Positions 1 through 9,509 are shown, numbered from the stretch's first letter. The stretch is 64,000 bases of DNA from UQRS01 sp050946935 (GCA_050946935.1 JBMNVR010000011.1:13999-77998); one strand, 5' to 3'. The notes: generated by a model from the sequence alone, not told the origin. Translations and numbers: made by a program.

Positions 1-2
1 CA

Positions 3-485
3 CCCTTTGCCGAAAGTTTTGCCCGGATGCAGCGGGAAATGGAGGAAAAGCAGCCCTATTACAAACAGAAAATTCAGTCGGAGATCATCGGCATTCTGGT
101 TGAGGTCTGTCGCCGCTGTCGTGTGGGTGAGGACGGCCGTGCAAAGTCCGGACGCCGTCTGACGGCCGTGCGGGCCGCGGTCGAGTACATCCTCGCCCAT
201 TTTTGCGAGCCGCTGACCGTCGATTCCATCTGCGCCGGCATTGGGTACAGCAAATATTATGTTTGCCACGCCTTTCGGGAGGCGACCGGTCTCACCCTCA
301 GCGATTTCATCAATTTACAGCGCTGCCGCTATGCCGGCGTTCTGCTGCGGGAGCCGGGCGTCACGGTGGGAGAGGTGGCGGCGGCCGTGGGGTTCGGCAG
401 CGCCTCGTATTTTTCCAAAACCTATAAAAAATTTATGGGAGAACCGCCTTCAAAAAGCAGCGGGCCAATGGAATACATGGTGTAG
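3..485 (+). CDS. AraC-family transcriptional regulator, C-terminal part (5' end outside window)
   Basis: The frame is open from the left edge, so the start lies outside the window; the first in-window ATG, at 27, is internal. The C-terminal half is an AraC/XylS double helix-turn-helix domain: the first helix pair is around VDSICAGIGYSKYYVCHAF and the second around TVGEVAAAVGFGSASYFSKT, followed by the usual FMGEPPSK tail. Such proteins bind promoter DNA as activators of sugar or stress genes. The ligand-binding N-terminal domain is not visible, so the signal cannot be assigned. A strong terminator follows at 577-621. Confidence 0.85.
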   Translation, partial: PFAESFARMQREMEEKQPYYKQKIQSEIIGILVEVCRRCRVGEDGRAKSGRRLTAVRAAVEYILAHFCEPLTVDSICAGIGYSKYYVCHAFREATGLTLSDFINLQRCRYAGVLLREPGVTVGEVAAAVGFGSASYFSKTYKKFMGEPPSKSSGPMEYMV

Positions 486-576
486 GCAAAACGGGGTGCG
501 GCGCCTCGCTGCTTTCAGGTCTTTTGCGGAAAACGAAGAGCATCCGAACTGTATTGGCGGGGGCGAGTCGATGATA

Positions 577-621
577 AAACACCCTTTGGCGCGTATCGTT
601 CGCGCTGAAGGGTGTTTTTTT
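577..621 (+). terminator. Rho-independent terminator of the AraC gene
   Basis: The arms AAACACCCTT (577-586) and AAGGGTGTTT (608-617) pair perfectly, extended inside by GCGCG/CGCGC pairing, and run into a T tract ending at 621. Confidence 0.85.
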
Positions 622-708
622 GCCGCGCGCCGGATATGGGAAATTTACAAACCTGATCTGTCGCGGTCGCCTTGTGCAGAGGCCTCGGGCTTTCTTCCGT
701 GATTTTTG

Positions 709-749
709 GATCTATAAAAGGCGGAGGCCGGATGAAACCAGCCTCCGCC
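709..749 (-). terminator. Terminator of the htrA-like gene
   Basis: The nine-base arms GGCGGAGGC (720-728) and GCCTCCGCC (741-749) form a perfect stem. Read on the minus strand it is followed by TTTTATAG, 34 bases past the protease stop codon. Confidence 0.75.
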
Positions 750-782
750 AAAAGAAAGGGAGAAAACAAATTTGCAGAACCG

Positions 783-2357
783 TCAGCCGTTGGAGCCGAT
801 GGTGATGGTGGTCGTATAGGTGCGTCCGGCGCGGTAAATCGTGATGTCCACCGTGTCGCCCGACGTACAGCCGTTCAGCAGGGAGGAGAATTCGGTATAC
901 TCGGTGATACTCGTCCCGTTGAAAGAGGTGATGATGTCCCCGCGCTGCAGACCGGCGTCGTCGGCGGGGCCGCCCTCTACCACGCTGGAGATGACCGCGC
1001 CGCTCGGATAGCCGTACATTTTCAGTGTGGTCGAATCATAGCGGGTGCTGATCTCAATCCCGACATAGGGGGCCGGCTCATCCTTGTGCGCGATGATGTC
1101 GTTGCAGATTTCGGTGACCTTGTTGACCGGGATGGCAAAGCCCATTCCTTCATAGCTTTCGGATACCAGCTTGACACTGTTGACGCCGATGAGCTGTCCC
1201 TGGGTGTTGACCAGCGCGCCGCCCGAGTTGCCGGGGTTGATGGCTGCGTCGGTCTGAATATACTCGGCCGAGGTGGTCGAATTGTCCGCCGTGCCGGAGG
1301 CGCTGCCGGTTGAAAGGGTGCGGTTCAGGCCGCTGATGATGCCCGAGCTGACCGACCCCATGAAAGAGAGGCCGCCCGGATTGCCGATGGCGATGACGTT
1401 CTGCCCGACGCTGAGGGCGTCGGAATCGCCGATTTCTATTGCGGGCAGGGCACTTGCCTCAATTTTGATTACGGCCAGATCGTAGGAGATGTTGTAGCCA
1501 ATGATCTCCGCATTGTATGCCGTTTCGGTGTCTCCAGCCAGATAGACCTCGATCTTGGTGGTGGATTTGCCCGCGTTTTCGGCCGCCTCCTCGATCACAT
1601 GGTAGTTGGTGATGATGTACCCGTCGGCCGTGTAAATGATGCCTGAACCTTCGCCGGTCGACTCCTGATTGCCGAAGAAGCTGCTGATTGAGGCGGTCGT
1701 GCGGATGCCGACCACGCTCGGTCCGCATTTTTGCGCGACTGCCTCGGCGGCCGAGTCGACCGAGCCGCTTATGCTGATGTTTTGGGCGGTCGCGGTGGCT
1801 TGTGTTCCGGATGAGGTGCCGCTCGCCTTTTGTTCGGAAAAATGATCGGCGGCGATGTATCCGCCGACGCCGACCGAACCGCCGAGCAACGCGGCGGCCA
1901 GCGCGACCGCAATTACCGATCCGGCGCCGAAGCTTTTTCTGGTTTTAGGCGGTTTGGGCGTTTTGGGGGGCTTTGGTGCGGCGGCGTAGGCGGTGTGCGC
2001 CGGCCGGTCGGTGTGAGAGGTGGGCGTCGGATTATAGCTGCCGTTTGGCACATAACCATAGCCTTGGGCAAAGTTCGATTTCGGCGGGGTGTAGGAGTGG
2101 GGAACCGGCTCTGCATCCTCCGGCCGGGTGGGGGGGACAAAATGGTATTCCCCGTCAATTTTTCCCTCGGCATTGGTTTGCGCGGCCGGGGTTTCGATCG
2201 GGGCGGCCGCCTCTTCCGAAAGGGGCTGGGAGACCGGGGCCTCAGCCGCACATTCCGCCTGTGTATCCCGGAGATCCGGCTGTGCCGCCTGCGTATCCTG
2301 TACCGGCTCGGCCGAGTCAAAGCCTTGCAGTTCGCTGTTTCTTTCAAAATCATTCAT
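783..2357 (-). CDS. HtrA/DegP-type membrane-anchored serine protease with PDZ domain
   Basis: This 524-residue protein is an S1C-family quality-control protease acting outside the membrane. Residues 1-140 are a Pro/Ala-rich cytoplasmic region. A single membrane segment lies at about 145-168 and the trypsin-like domain at about 205-420. The triad is visible: His253 in NYHVIEE, Asp293 in SYDLAVIK and Ser378 in GNSGGAL. A PDZ domain fills the last 90 residues (GLQRGDIITSFNG). The length and cytoplasmic leader match Gram-positive HtrA/YyxA proteins. The start is an ATG at 2357 with GGAG nine bases upstream. It is transcribed alone and divergently from adhE. Confidence 0.93.
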   Translation of the reverse strand: MNDFERNSELQGFDSAEPVQDTQAAQPDLRDTQAECAAEAPVSQPLSEEAAAPIETPAAQTNAEGKIDGEYHFVPPTRPEDAEPVPHSYTPPKSNFAQGYGYVPNGSYNPTPTSHTDRPAHTAYAAAPKPPKTPKPPKTRKSFGAGSVIAVALAAALLGGSVGVGGYIAADHFSEQKASGTSSGTQATATAQNISISGSVDSAAEAVAQKCGPSVVGIRTTASISSFFGNQESTGEGSGIIYTADGYIITNYHVIEEAAENAGKSTTKIEVYLAGDTETAYNAEIIGYNISYDLAVIKIEASALPAIEIGDSDALSVGQNVIAIGNPGGLSFMGSVSSGIISGLNRTLSTGSASGTADNSTTSAEYIQTDAAINPGNSGGALVNTQGQLIGVNSVKLVSESYEGMGFAIPVNKVTEICNDIIAHKDEPAPYVGIEISTRYDSTTLKMYGYPSGAVISSVVEGGPADDAGLQRGDIITSFNGTSITEYTEFSSLLNGCTSGDTVDITIYRAGRTYTTTITIGSNG

Positions 2358-2672
2358 ACTATGCGCTCCGTTCTGCCGCCGAGAAAGGCGGCTGATATTA
2401 AATTAAAAAATGGGAGGGAGAAAGCAGAAACGCCTTTCCAATCGGGAGGCAGGCCCTCTCTCTTTCTTGGCTTTTATTCTAAGTTGGATTTATGGATAAG
2501 TCTTACCTTTTTTGTGAACGCTTCGTAAACGATCTTTAGAAAAAATATGTCATGGTTTTGTATCTGCTTCGCCGTTCTTTTTCCGGAAAGCATGCGCGCG
2601 TATTTCTTTGAAAAAACGCCATACTAAAGAAAAAGCCCTTGGATTTACCGGAAAGGATCGTGTGAAAGAGTT
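2358..2672. other. Divergent intergenic region between htrA-like gene and adhE
   Basis: This 315-bp AT-richer gap must hold the promoters of both flanking genes. I see no convincing consensus pair on either strand; a TAGAAT-like minus-strand -10 at 2476-2481 lacks a good -35. No small gene is evident. Confidence 0.4.
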
Positions 2673-5261
2673 ATGCCGAAAAAAATTGCAGCCGAAAATA
2701 CTGATATCAAGGAAATGATTGACGCTCTGGTCGAGCGGGCGCAGGAGGCGCTGGCCGCCTACATGGATATGACCGAGGAACAGGTCGACCACGCCGTGCA
2801 CGAGATGGCGCTGGCCGGACTGGAGGCGCATACCGACCTTGCTCGCATGGCGGTGGAGGAGACCGGTCGCGGCGTGTACGAAGACAAGGTGATCAAAAAC
2901 ATGTTTGCAACCGAATATATCTGGAACTCGATCAAGCATGAGAAAACGGTAGGGATCGTCGAGGAAAACGAGCTGGAGGGATACAGTCTCGTCGCAGAGC
3001 CGGTCGGCGTGGTGGCCGGCGTGACCCCGGTGACCAATCCGACCTCGACCGTCATGTTCAAGGCGCTGATCTGCGCCAAGACCCGCAATCCGATCATCTT
3101 CGGCTTTCATCCATCAGCCCAGCGCTGCTCGGTGGAGGCGGCACGCATCCTCTACGAAGCGGCGCGCAGAGCCGGCGCGCCGGAGCACTGCATTCAGTGG
3201 ATCGAATACCCGTCGGTGGAGGCGACAGGCGCCCTGATGAATCATCCGGGCGTTTCTCTCATCCTGGCGACAGGCGGCTCGGGCATGGTGCGCGCGGCCT
3301 ATTCCTGCGGCAAGCCCGCCCTCGGCGTAGGACCGGGCAACGTTCCCTGCTATATCGAAAAATCAGCCGATCTCGAGCGGTCGTGCACCGATCTGATTAT
3401 GTCCAAAACCTTTGATAACGGGATGATCTGCGCCTCGGAGCAGGCGGTCATCGTCGATAAGGAGATTGCCCGTCCCTTTGAAAAGTATATGACCGACAAC
3501 GGCTGCGTATTTCTCCGGGGAGAGCAGGTCAAAAAGCTTTCGGAATACGTTTTCCCTGCCGGAAAGCTCAACGCCGCCGTTGTGGGGCAGCGGGCGGCGA
3601 AAATCGCCGCCGCGGCAGGGGTAGAGGTGCCGGAGGATACCAAGATCTTGATTATCCCCCTCAGGGGGGTGGATGAGAGCGAGCCGTTCTGCGGTGAAAA
3701 GTTGTCTCCCATCCTCGCCTACTACCAGGTGGAGGGGCGCGAGCAGGGCTTTGAAGCTGCCGCGGCCACCCTGCACCTCGGCGGGCTGGGGCACACGGCG
3801 GTCATCCACAGCGCCGATGAGGAGATCATCAAGGCCTACGGTAAGCGGATGCCGGTCGGCCGGGTGATCGCCAACTCCCCCTCCTCTCAGGGGGCGATCG
3901 GGGACATCTACAACACCAACACGCCTTCGCTGACGCTGGGCTGTGGCTCCTACGGACGGAATTCGACCACCTCCAACGTCTCGACCGTCAACTTGATTAA
4001 CAAAAAGCGGCTGGCCCATCGGCGGGTCAACATGCAGTGGTTCAAAATCCCGCCCAAGATTTATTTTGAAGAGGGGTCTATCCAGTACCTCCAGAAAATG
4101 CGGGAGATCAACCGCGCCTTCATCGTGACCGACGCGACCATGGTAAAGCTCGGCTATGTGGACAAGGTGCTGTATTACCTGCGGCGGAGAAAGAGCTACT
4201 GCCACAGTGAAATCTACGCCGACATCGAGCCGGATCCGGATGTTGAGACCATCCAGCGCGGCGTGCGCGCCATGCGGGAGTTTGAGCCGGATGTTATCAT
4301 CGCGCTGGGCGGCGGATCGGCCATTGACGCGGCCAAAGGAATGTGGCTGTTCTATGAGCATCCCGACACCTCATTCGATGGGCTGAAGCTGAAGTTTCTC
4401 GATATCCGTAAACGGGCTTACAGCTTTCCGAAGCTGGGAGCCAAGGCCAAGCTGGTCGCCATACCCACCACCTCGGGCACGGGGTCGGAGGTGACCTCCT
4501 TTTCGGTCATCACCGATGCGCGGCGGGGCAACATCAAATACCCGCTGGCCGATTATTCCCTGACACCCGACGTCGCCATCATCGACCCGCAGTTTGTCGA
4601 AAGTCTGCCAAAGCAGGTGGTGGCTGACACCGGCCTGGACGTGCTGACCCATGCGATCGAGGCGTATGTCTCGGTCATGGCGAGCGATTACACCGACGGG
4701 CTGGCGCTGCAGGCCATTGATCTTGTGTTCGGTTACCTCTGTAAATCCTATCAGGGCGACCGTCTCGCGCGGGAGAAGATGCACAACGCCTCCTGCATTG
4801 CGGGGATGGCCTTCACCAACGCTTTTTTAGGGCTGAATCATTCCATGGCACACAAATTGGGGGGAGAGTTCCATATCCCGCATGGCCGCGCCAACGCCGT
4901 GCTGCTGCCCTATATCATCAAATTCAACGCCGAGCGGCCGACTAAATTCACCACCTTCCCGAAATATGAGAAATTTGTGGCGGCCGAAAAATACGCGAAA
5001 ATCGCCCGGATTCTCGGCTTCGGCGGTCGGACGACCGAGGCATCAGTCGATAATCTTATTGCCGAGGTGCGCCGGCTGGCCGATTCCCTCGGGATGCCGT
5101 CGAGCATCGCTGCCTGCGGCGTTTCGGAGGCTGAGTTCAAATCTCGGCTGGAGCCTCTGAGCTATCATGCTCACGCCGACCAATGCACGACCGCCAACCC
5201 GCGCTATCCACTGGTGGAGGAGATTCAGCGCCTTTACACCGACGCGTATTACGGAAGATAG
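2673..5261 (+). CDS. adhE: Bifunctional acetaldehyde-CoA/alcohol dehydrogenase
   Basis: The 862-residue protein has the complete AdhE architecture and length. An N-terminal aldehyde dehydrogenase (about 1-430) carries the catalytic Cys253 in GMICASEQ. A C-terminal iron-dependent alcohol dehydrogenase (about 450-862) carries the nucleotide-binding GGGSAIDAAK and metal ligands in HAIEAY, HSMAHKLGGEFH and HGRANA. It reduces acetyl-CoA to acetaldehyde and then ethanol, reoxidising two NADH, and usually forms spirosomes. The gene is monocistronic: a strong terminator follows at 5265-5309. It is diagnostic of a fermentative anaerobe. Confidence 0.97.
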   Translation: MPKKIAAENTDIKEMIDALVERAQEALAAYMDMTEEQVDHAVHEMALAGLEAHTDLARMAVEETGRGVYEDKVIKNMFATEYIWNSIKHEKTVGIVEENELEGYSLVAEPVGVVAGVTPVTNPTSTVMFKALICAKTRNPIIFGFHPSAQRCSVEAARILYEAARRAGAPEHCIQWIEYPSVEATGALMNHPGVSLILATGGSGMVRAAYSCGKPALGVGPGNVPCYIEKSADLERSCTDLIMSKTFDNGMICASEQAVIVDKEIARPFEKYMTDNGCVFLRGEQVKKLSEYVFPAGKLNAAVVGQRAAKIAAAAGVEVPEDTKILIIPLRGVDESEPFCGEKLSPILAYYQVEGREQGFEAAAATLHLGGLGHTAVIHSADEEIIKAYGKRMPVGRVIANSPSSQGAIGDIYNTNTPSLTLGCGSYGRNSTTSNVSTVNLINKKRLAHRRVNMQWFKIPPKIYFEEGSIQYLQKMREINRAFIVTDATMVKLGYVDKVLYYLRRRKSYCHSEIYADIEPDPDVETIQRGVRAMREFEPDVIIALGGGSAIDAAKGMWLFYEHPDTSFDGLKLKFLDIRKRAYSFPKLGAKAKLVAIPTTSGTGSEVTSFSVITDARRGNIKYPLADYSLTPDVAIIDPQFVESLPKQVVADTGLDVLTHAIEAYVSVMASDYTDGLALQAIDLVFGYLCKSYQGDRLAREKMHNASCIAGMAFTNAFLGLNHSMAHKLGGEFHIPHGRANAVLLPYIIKFNAERPTKFTTFPKYEKFVAAEKYAKIARILGFGGRTTEASVDNLIAEVRRLADSLGMPSSIAACGVSEAEFKSRLEPLSYHAHADQCTTANPRYPLVEEIQRLYTDAYYGR

Positions 5262-5264
5262 AAG

Positions 5265-5309
5265 AAGGCCCGCCTGCAAGAAACATGTGTTTTCTGCAGG
5301 CGGGCTTTA
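5265..5309 (+). terminator. Terminator of adhE
   Basis: GCCCGCCTGCA (5268-5278) pairs with TGCAGGCGGGC (5295-5305) and is followed by TTT. It begins four bases after the adhE stop. Confidence 0.85.
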
Positions 5310-5426
5310 GCTTTCGGCGGCCGGAAAAAGCGGCAGGGGAGGAGGGGCACGCCTTGGCCTTCTGCTCGGCTGGAGAAGACCGGTGCAGTGGCTGTAAAAT
5401 TTTTTTAAAAAAATGCAAAAAAAGAC

Positions 5427-5455
5427 TTGCATTTTGAAAGGGGGTGTGGTAATAT
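5427..5455 (+). promoter_or_regulatory. SigA-type promoter of the 5S rRNA gene
   Basis: TTGCAT (5427-5432), a 17-bp spacer and TAATAT (5450-5455) lie about 40 bp before the mature 5S end. So the 5S gene appears to have its own promoter rather than being the tail of an rrn operon. Confidence 0.65.
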
Positions 5456-5494
5456 AATCTTCGCACTCCGGTGGAAACATCGGACAACCAAATA

Positions 5495-5610
<116 letters not shown>

Positions 5611-5620
5611 ATTATAAAAG

Positions 5621-5649
5621 CAATCGTCCAGCAGGGCGGTTGTTTTTTT
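5621..5649 (+). terminator. Terminator of the 5S gene
   Basis: CAATCGTCC (5621-5629) pairs with GGGCGGTTG (5634-5642), with some G-U pairs, around a four-base loop and runs into seven T residues. Confidence 0.85.
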
Positions 5650-5677
5650 ATTGCTCCGCAATAAAAAACGATTTCAA

Positions 5678-5785
5678 TGCCGTCCCGGTTGTCATGCTTT
5701 CGCATGACAACCGGGACGGCAGGGCGACAAAAATATCCGCCGTCGGGGTGTCCTCTTATTCAACCCTGATTCGGCGGATATTTTT
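5678..5785. other. Two consecutive perfect hairpins between 5S and spoIIE
   Basis: The first has 20-base arms (5678-5697 and 5702-5721) that are perfectly complementary around a TTTC loop, without an adjoining T run. The second has 14-base arms AAAAATATCCGCCG (5729-5742) and its complement (5772-5785) around a 29-base loop, ends in five T and could terminate in either direction. No gene is visible between them. The rest of 5786-6000 is AT-rich and without a gene; a Spo0A-box-like ATCGACAAA lies at 5857-5865. Confidence 0.6.
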
Positions 5786-6008
5786 CATTCGAATATAGGA
5801 TGTCTGCATCTCTTTCGCGCAAGGCACTGTATTTTGCGTTTTACGCCGTTTTTTTGATCGACAAAAATTCTCTACAAGATATAGTGGCCATTGCAAATAA
5901 AAAATAAAAAAGACACAGTAAATTGTGTAACAACCTCTCTGTGCTTTTACAGGAGATTTCACAAGTTTACATAATTCATGTAAAACTCCGCTTTTGCTGG
6001 GATCCGAT

Positions 6009-6041
6009 TTGACAAAAAATGCCGGAAGGCGGCTATATAAT
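6009..6041 (+). promoter_or_regulatory. spoIIE promoter, SigA boxes with 21-bp spacer and overlapping Spo0A-box-like site
   Basis: Perfect TTGACA (6009-6014) and perfect TATAAT (6036-6041) are separated by 21 bp instead of 17. TTTGACAAA (6008-6016), complement TTTGTCAAA, overlaps the -35 and resembles the Spo0A box TGTCRAA. Spo0A-activated spoIIE and spoIIG promoters of Bacillus subtilis are known for SigA boxes with a 21-22 bp spacer, so control by phosphorylated Spo0A is inferred. Confidence 0.8.
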
Positions 6042-6221
6042 AGCGGTTGTAAGCGTCGGCGGTACAGGTCGTTTAGCGATTTTTTCCATACGTCGGCCGG
6101 TTGTCTTCCACATAAACCGGGGACAGGCTGTTTTCCGGATTTATGTTTACAAATAGGCCCCGCACCTTCCGTCGGACGGTTTGGCGGAGGGCGCGGAGCC
6201 GGAAAGGCGGGATTTGATAAA

Positions 6222-8537
6222 ATGAAGGATTCTGTAAAAGAATTTCCGGCCAAAGCGCCGACCCGGGTTGGTGTTTCGCCAAAACATGTGGTATCGCAGA
6301 TAATCGTGGCGGCAGCAGCTTTTCTTTTGTCGCGCACCAATCTGTTCGGAGGATATCTGCCGCTCGGCCTGGCGGCGGTGGCCGGCGTGCCGTCCACCTA
6401 TACTGTGGCGGCGGCCGTAGGGGCGCTGGCCGGTTATTTCTTTCCGGTGACCGGAGGCGGCATGTTCAAGTACATAACGGCCGTGTTTGCCATCGCCTCA
6501 ATCAAATGGCTGATTTTGGGGGCGGTGCGGCTGAAGAACACGCCGCTGATTTTTTCGGCCGTCGCGCTGGGCGCCTCGCTTGCGACCGGCTTTGCCACGC
6601 TGGCCGGCGGGTATGAGACCAACCGCCTGATTCTGGTTTGCACCGAAAGCATGCTGGCCGGAGGCGGTGCTTATTTTCTCAACCGCGCCTTCTGCATTGC
6701 CGAACGGCCGCAGGTCGCCCTCTCGGGACAGGAAATGGCTACCGTTGTAATTGCGGCGGGAATTGTTTTGTCCTCGGTTGTGCCGATCGGATTCGGCAAT
6801 CTGTCCCTTGGTCGGGCGACGCTTTTTATCATCCTGTTGGCCGCTGCGAAATACGGCGGCGCGTCGGCCGGAGCCGTTGCGGGAACAACGGCCGGGCTGG
6901 TCGTCAGTCTGGCGGGTGGAGAGGCGGTCCCGGCCGCTTTGCCTTTTGCGATCGGCGGACTTTTGGCTGGCGTATTTTCGGCGGCCGGAAAGTTCGCTTC
7001 GGTCGCGTCGGGCATCATGTGCTTCGGACTCTGGGTGCTGCTTTCGGGCGGCAGCGACCTGTCGGTTGCCATGCTGATCGAGGCCGCGGCCGGCAGTCTT
7101 GTATTTCTTCTGCTGCCGGCCAAAATCGGCGGCGTTTTTGCCGATGTTTTCTCTCCTTCGGCCCGTCTGCCCAAGACGGACGGACTGCGTAAGGCGTTGG
7201 TCATGCGCCTCTCCTTTGCGTCCCAGGCGCTGTGCGATGTGTCCGAAACGGTAGAGGAGGTCGCCGGCCGTCTTTCTCGAATCAACGAGCCGAGCTTTGA
7301 CGACGTGCTCAAGGCGGTAGAACAGGAGGCCTGCTGCGGATGTTCCCTCCGGGTCAACTGCTGGGAGAACGCGCGGGGCGAGACGCTGGAAGCCATGCTT
7401 GGCATTACCAAGGCGGTCGAGACCGGCGCCCAGCCCGACAGCATGGTGGGGGATGCCTTTGCCAAAAAGTGTTTGCGCCTGCCTGCTTTGTGCGCGTCGG
7501 CCGGTCGGCACTACGGCATGTTTTTGTCCAGGCAGGCGGCCGCTCGCCGGTTGGAGGAGGTGCGCTCGGTTGTGACCGACCAGTTTTATGGGATTTCTGA
7601 AATGCTGGATGAGCTGTCGGCCGAGTTTGAAAAAGCGCAGATTTATGATGTGGAAACGGCCGGTGAAATCGTCGCGGCGCTCAAGCGGAACGGGGTCATC
7701 GCGACCGAGTGTGGCTGCTGTACCGATAAATACGGCCGCATGAGCGTTGAAATCCGCATCCGCGACACAGGTCGGGTGAGCGTGAATCGGCGGGATATTC
7801 TGCAAATCGCCGAAAATGTTTGCGACCGCAGCTTTGACCCGCCTTCGGTTACTGAGGGAAAGAAGGAATTCCTGGTCTCGATCAGTGAAAAGGCGGTTTA
7901 TTCCATCGACTTCGGGGCCTGCCAGTTCTCCCGGGGGGAGGGTCGGCTGTGCGGCGACGCCTATGAATTTTTCCACGATGGCAGGGGCCGCGCCTTCATG
8001 GTTATCAGCGACGGGATGGGAACCGGCGGCCGGGCAGCAGTCGACGGTTCGATGGCATCCGGATTGATCTCCCGTTTAATCAAGGCTGGGTTCGGCTTTG
8101 ACTGCGCGTTGCGGATTGTTAACTCGGCCATGCTGTTTAAGTCGACCGACGAGTCGTTTGCCACCATTGACATTGCTTCGATCGACCTGTTCACCGGAAA
8201 AACCGAGATTTACAAAGCGGGCGCCGCGCCCACCCTTGTACGCCGGGGCGGGAAAATCGCCCGGGCGGAATGCAACTCCTTGCCGGCCGGCATATTAAAG
8301 GATATCGGGTTTGACCGCTCGGCTGTGACGGTGGGCAAAGACGATGTGATCGTGATGATTTCAGATGGGGCGGCGGGCGACGGCACCGATTGGATTTGTG
8401 CCGAGCTGGAGGCCTGGCGGCAGGGCAGCGCCTCCGCCTTGGCGGATCATCTGGCTCAGGCGGCGCGCCGTCGCCGGCGCGACGGGCACGAGGATGATGT
8501 AACCGTGCTGACCGCGATTGTGCACAAGGCGGTTTGA
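6222..8537 (+). CDS. spoIIE: Stage II sporulation protein E, SpoIIAA-P phosphatase
   Basis: SpoIIE dephosphorylates the anti-anti-sigma factor SpoIIAA and so activates SigF in the forespore; it also localises to the polar septum. From the ATG at 6222 the product has about 771 residues. Roughly residues 20-310 form a bundle of hydrophobic segments, a linker follows, and a C-terminal PP2C-type phosphatase carries RGEGRLCGDAYEFF, VISDGMGTGGRA and MISDGAAG with the expected metal-binding aspartates. The frame stays open further upstream to 5994, but that stretch overlaps the promoter and does not look like SpoIIE. It is monocistronic. Confidence 0.94.
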   Translation: MKDSVKEFPAKAPTRVGVSPKHVVSQIIVAAAAFLLSRTNLFGGYLPLGLAAVAGVPSTYTVAAAVGALAGYFFPVTGGGMFKYITAVFAIASIKWLILGAVRLKNTPLIFSAVALGASLATGFATLAGGYETNRLILVCTESMLAGGGAYFLNRAFCIAERPQVALSGQEMATVVIAAGIVLSSVVPIGFGNLSLGRATLFIILLAAAKYGGASAGAVAGTTAGLVVSLAGGEAVPAALPFAIGGLLAGVFSAAGKFASVASGIMCFGLWVLLSGGSDLSVAMLIEAAAGSLVFLLLPAKIGGVFADVFSPSARLPKTDGLRKALVMRLSFASQALCDVSETVEEVAGRLSRINEPSFDDVLKAVEQEACCGCSLRVNCWENARGETLEAMLGITKAVETGAQPDSMVGDAFAKKCLRLPALCASAGRHYGMFLSRQAAARRLEEVRSVVTDQFYGISEMLDELSAEFEKAQIYDVETAGEIVAALKRNGVIATECGCCTDKYGRMSVEIRIRDTGRVSVNRRDILQIAENVCDRSFDPPSVTEGKKEFLVSISEKAVYSIDFGACQFSRGEGRLCGDAYEFFHDGRGRAFMVISDGMGTGGRAAVDGSMASGLISRLIKAGFGFDCALRIVNSAMLFKSTDESFATIDIASIDLFTGKTEIYKAGAAPTLVRRGGKIARAECNSLPAGILKDIGFDRSAVTVGKDDVIVMISDGAAGDGTDWICAELEAWRQGSASALADHLAQAARRRRRDGHEDDVTVLTAIVHKAV

Positions 8538-8637
8538 GCAGACTGTACCGTCCGCGGACGGAACACGGCGGGTGACCTTTTGGGTTTCCTGGTTTCTGCC
8601 GCACTCCTGTGTCCGCGTCGCGGCAGGGGAAAAATAT

Positions 8638-8688
8638 AAAAAACCGCAGGGGAGAACGGTTGCGTTTCCTCCTGCGGTTTGCATTTTT
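8638..8688. terminator. Bidirectional terminator between spoIIE and the convergent AraC gene
   Basis: AAACCGCAGG (8641-8650) pairs perfectly with CCTGCGGTTT (8671-8680). On the minus strand the stem is followed by TTTATATTTTT, on the plus strand by GCATTTTT. Confidence 0.8.
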
Positions 8689-8717
8689 CAAGCCCCAGTC
8701 CCCGCCCTGGCAGAGGG

Positions 8718-9509
8718 TTACAGGGCTTTTTTGTACTGTTTCGGCGTTGTGCCGTAAAAAATCTGAAAATATCGGTTGAGGTTTCGTACATTCTGAAATC
8801 CCGACTGATAGGCAATCTCCTCCAGATTGTGGTTGGTCGTTCGGATCAAGCGGGCGGCGTGCCGGACGCGGAGAATATTGATATACCGGTTGAACCCGCA
8901 GTTCAGCGTGGTGTTGAACAGGCGGGAGATATAACATTTGTTGTAACCGCACGCCTTTGCCACGTCGTCCAGCGTGATCGGCTCCAGATAGTGTCGTTCC
9001 AGATAAAACAGAATGTGCCGGATCAACGAGGTTGTCCCGGTGTCAAAGCGCATGGGAACCAGCTCCAGATTTTCGATAAACAGTCCGAGAATTGTATACA
9101 GGTATCCCAGTGTAACCAGGGAACCGGGTGGGAGAGGCTGCTCCTCCAGCCGGTCGATGACGCGGGAAATCTCATCGGTGCAGGGACCCGGCATCAAAAA
9201 GGCGCTCGAAAAGCATTTGGAGCGCATCGTGTGCTCAAATCGAGAGACCAGGTCGACCGGAATAATCAAAATACGGGTGTTGGAATGTTCAATCGTCCGA
9301 TAGGTATGGACGTCGTAGCTGTTCGCGATGGAGGCGCATCCTCTGGTCAAAAGGCGGGTTTGTCCGTTGACGGTTACTTCGATCTCGCCGTCCTCCACAT
9401 ACACAACCTCGATATTCGAATGAAAGTGCGGCGGGCAGAAATTGTCGTGCCGCGGCATGATGGCATAGGTGTTCTCATGATCGCGGGAGATTTCAAAAAA
9501 CGCCTGCAA
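8718..9509 (-). CDS. AraC-family regulator with N-terminal cupin domain
   Basis: The N-terminal half holds a cupin-like sensing domain (PPHFHSNIEVVYVEDGEIEV). The C-terminal 100 residues are the AraC double helix-turn-helix (LDDVAKACGYNKCYISRLF, then EEIAYQSGFQNVRNLNRYF). I place the start at the TTG at 9509 (263 residues) because AAAGGAG lies eight bases upstream; the upstream in-frame TTG at 9545 has no ribosome site. The ligand is unknown, but cupin-AraC proteins usually sense sugars. It is monocistronic with its own promoter and convergent with spoIIE. Confidence 0.88.
   Translation of the reverse strand: MQAFFEISRDHENTYAIMPRHDNFCPPHFHSNIEVVYVEDGEIEVTVNGQTRLLTRGCASIANSYDVHTYRTIEHSNTRILIIPVDLVSRFEHTMRSKCFSSAFLMPGPCTDEISRVIDRLEEQPLPPGSLVTLGYLYTILGLFIENLELVPMRFDTGTTSLIRHILFYLERHYLEPITLDDVAKACGYNKCYISRLFNTTLNCGFNRYINILRVRHAARLIRTTNHNLEEIAYQSGFQNVRNLNRYFQIFYGTTPKQYKKAL

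Noticed and set aside
3363..4361. 332-codon open frame opposite adhE
   Set aside because: Shadow of adhE; the composition is typical of antisense frames.
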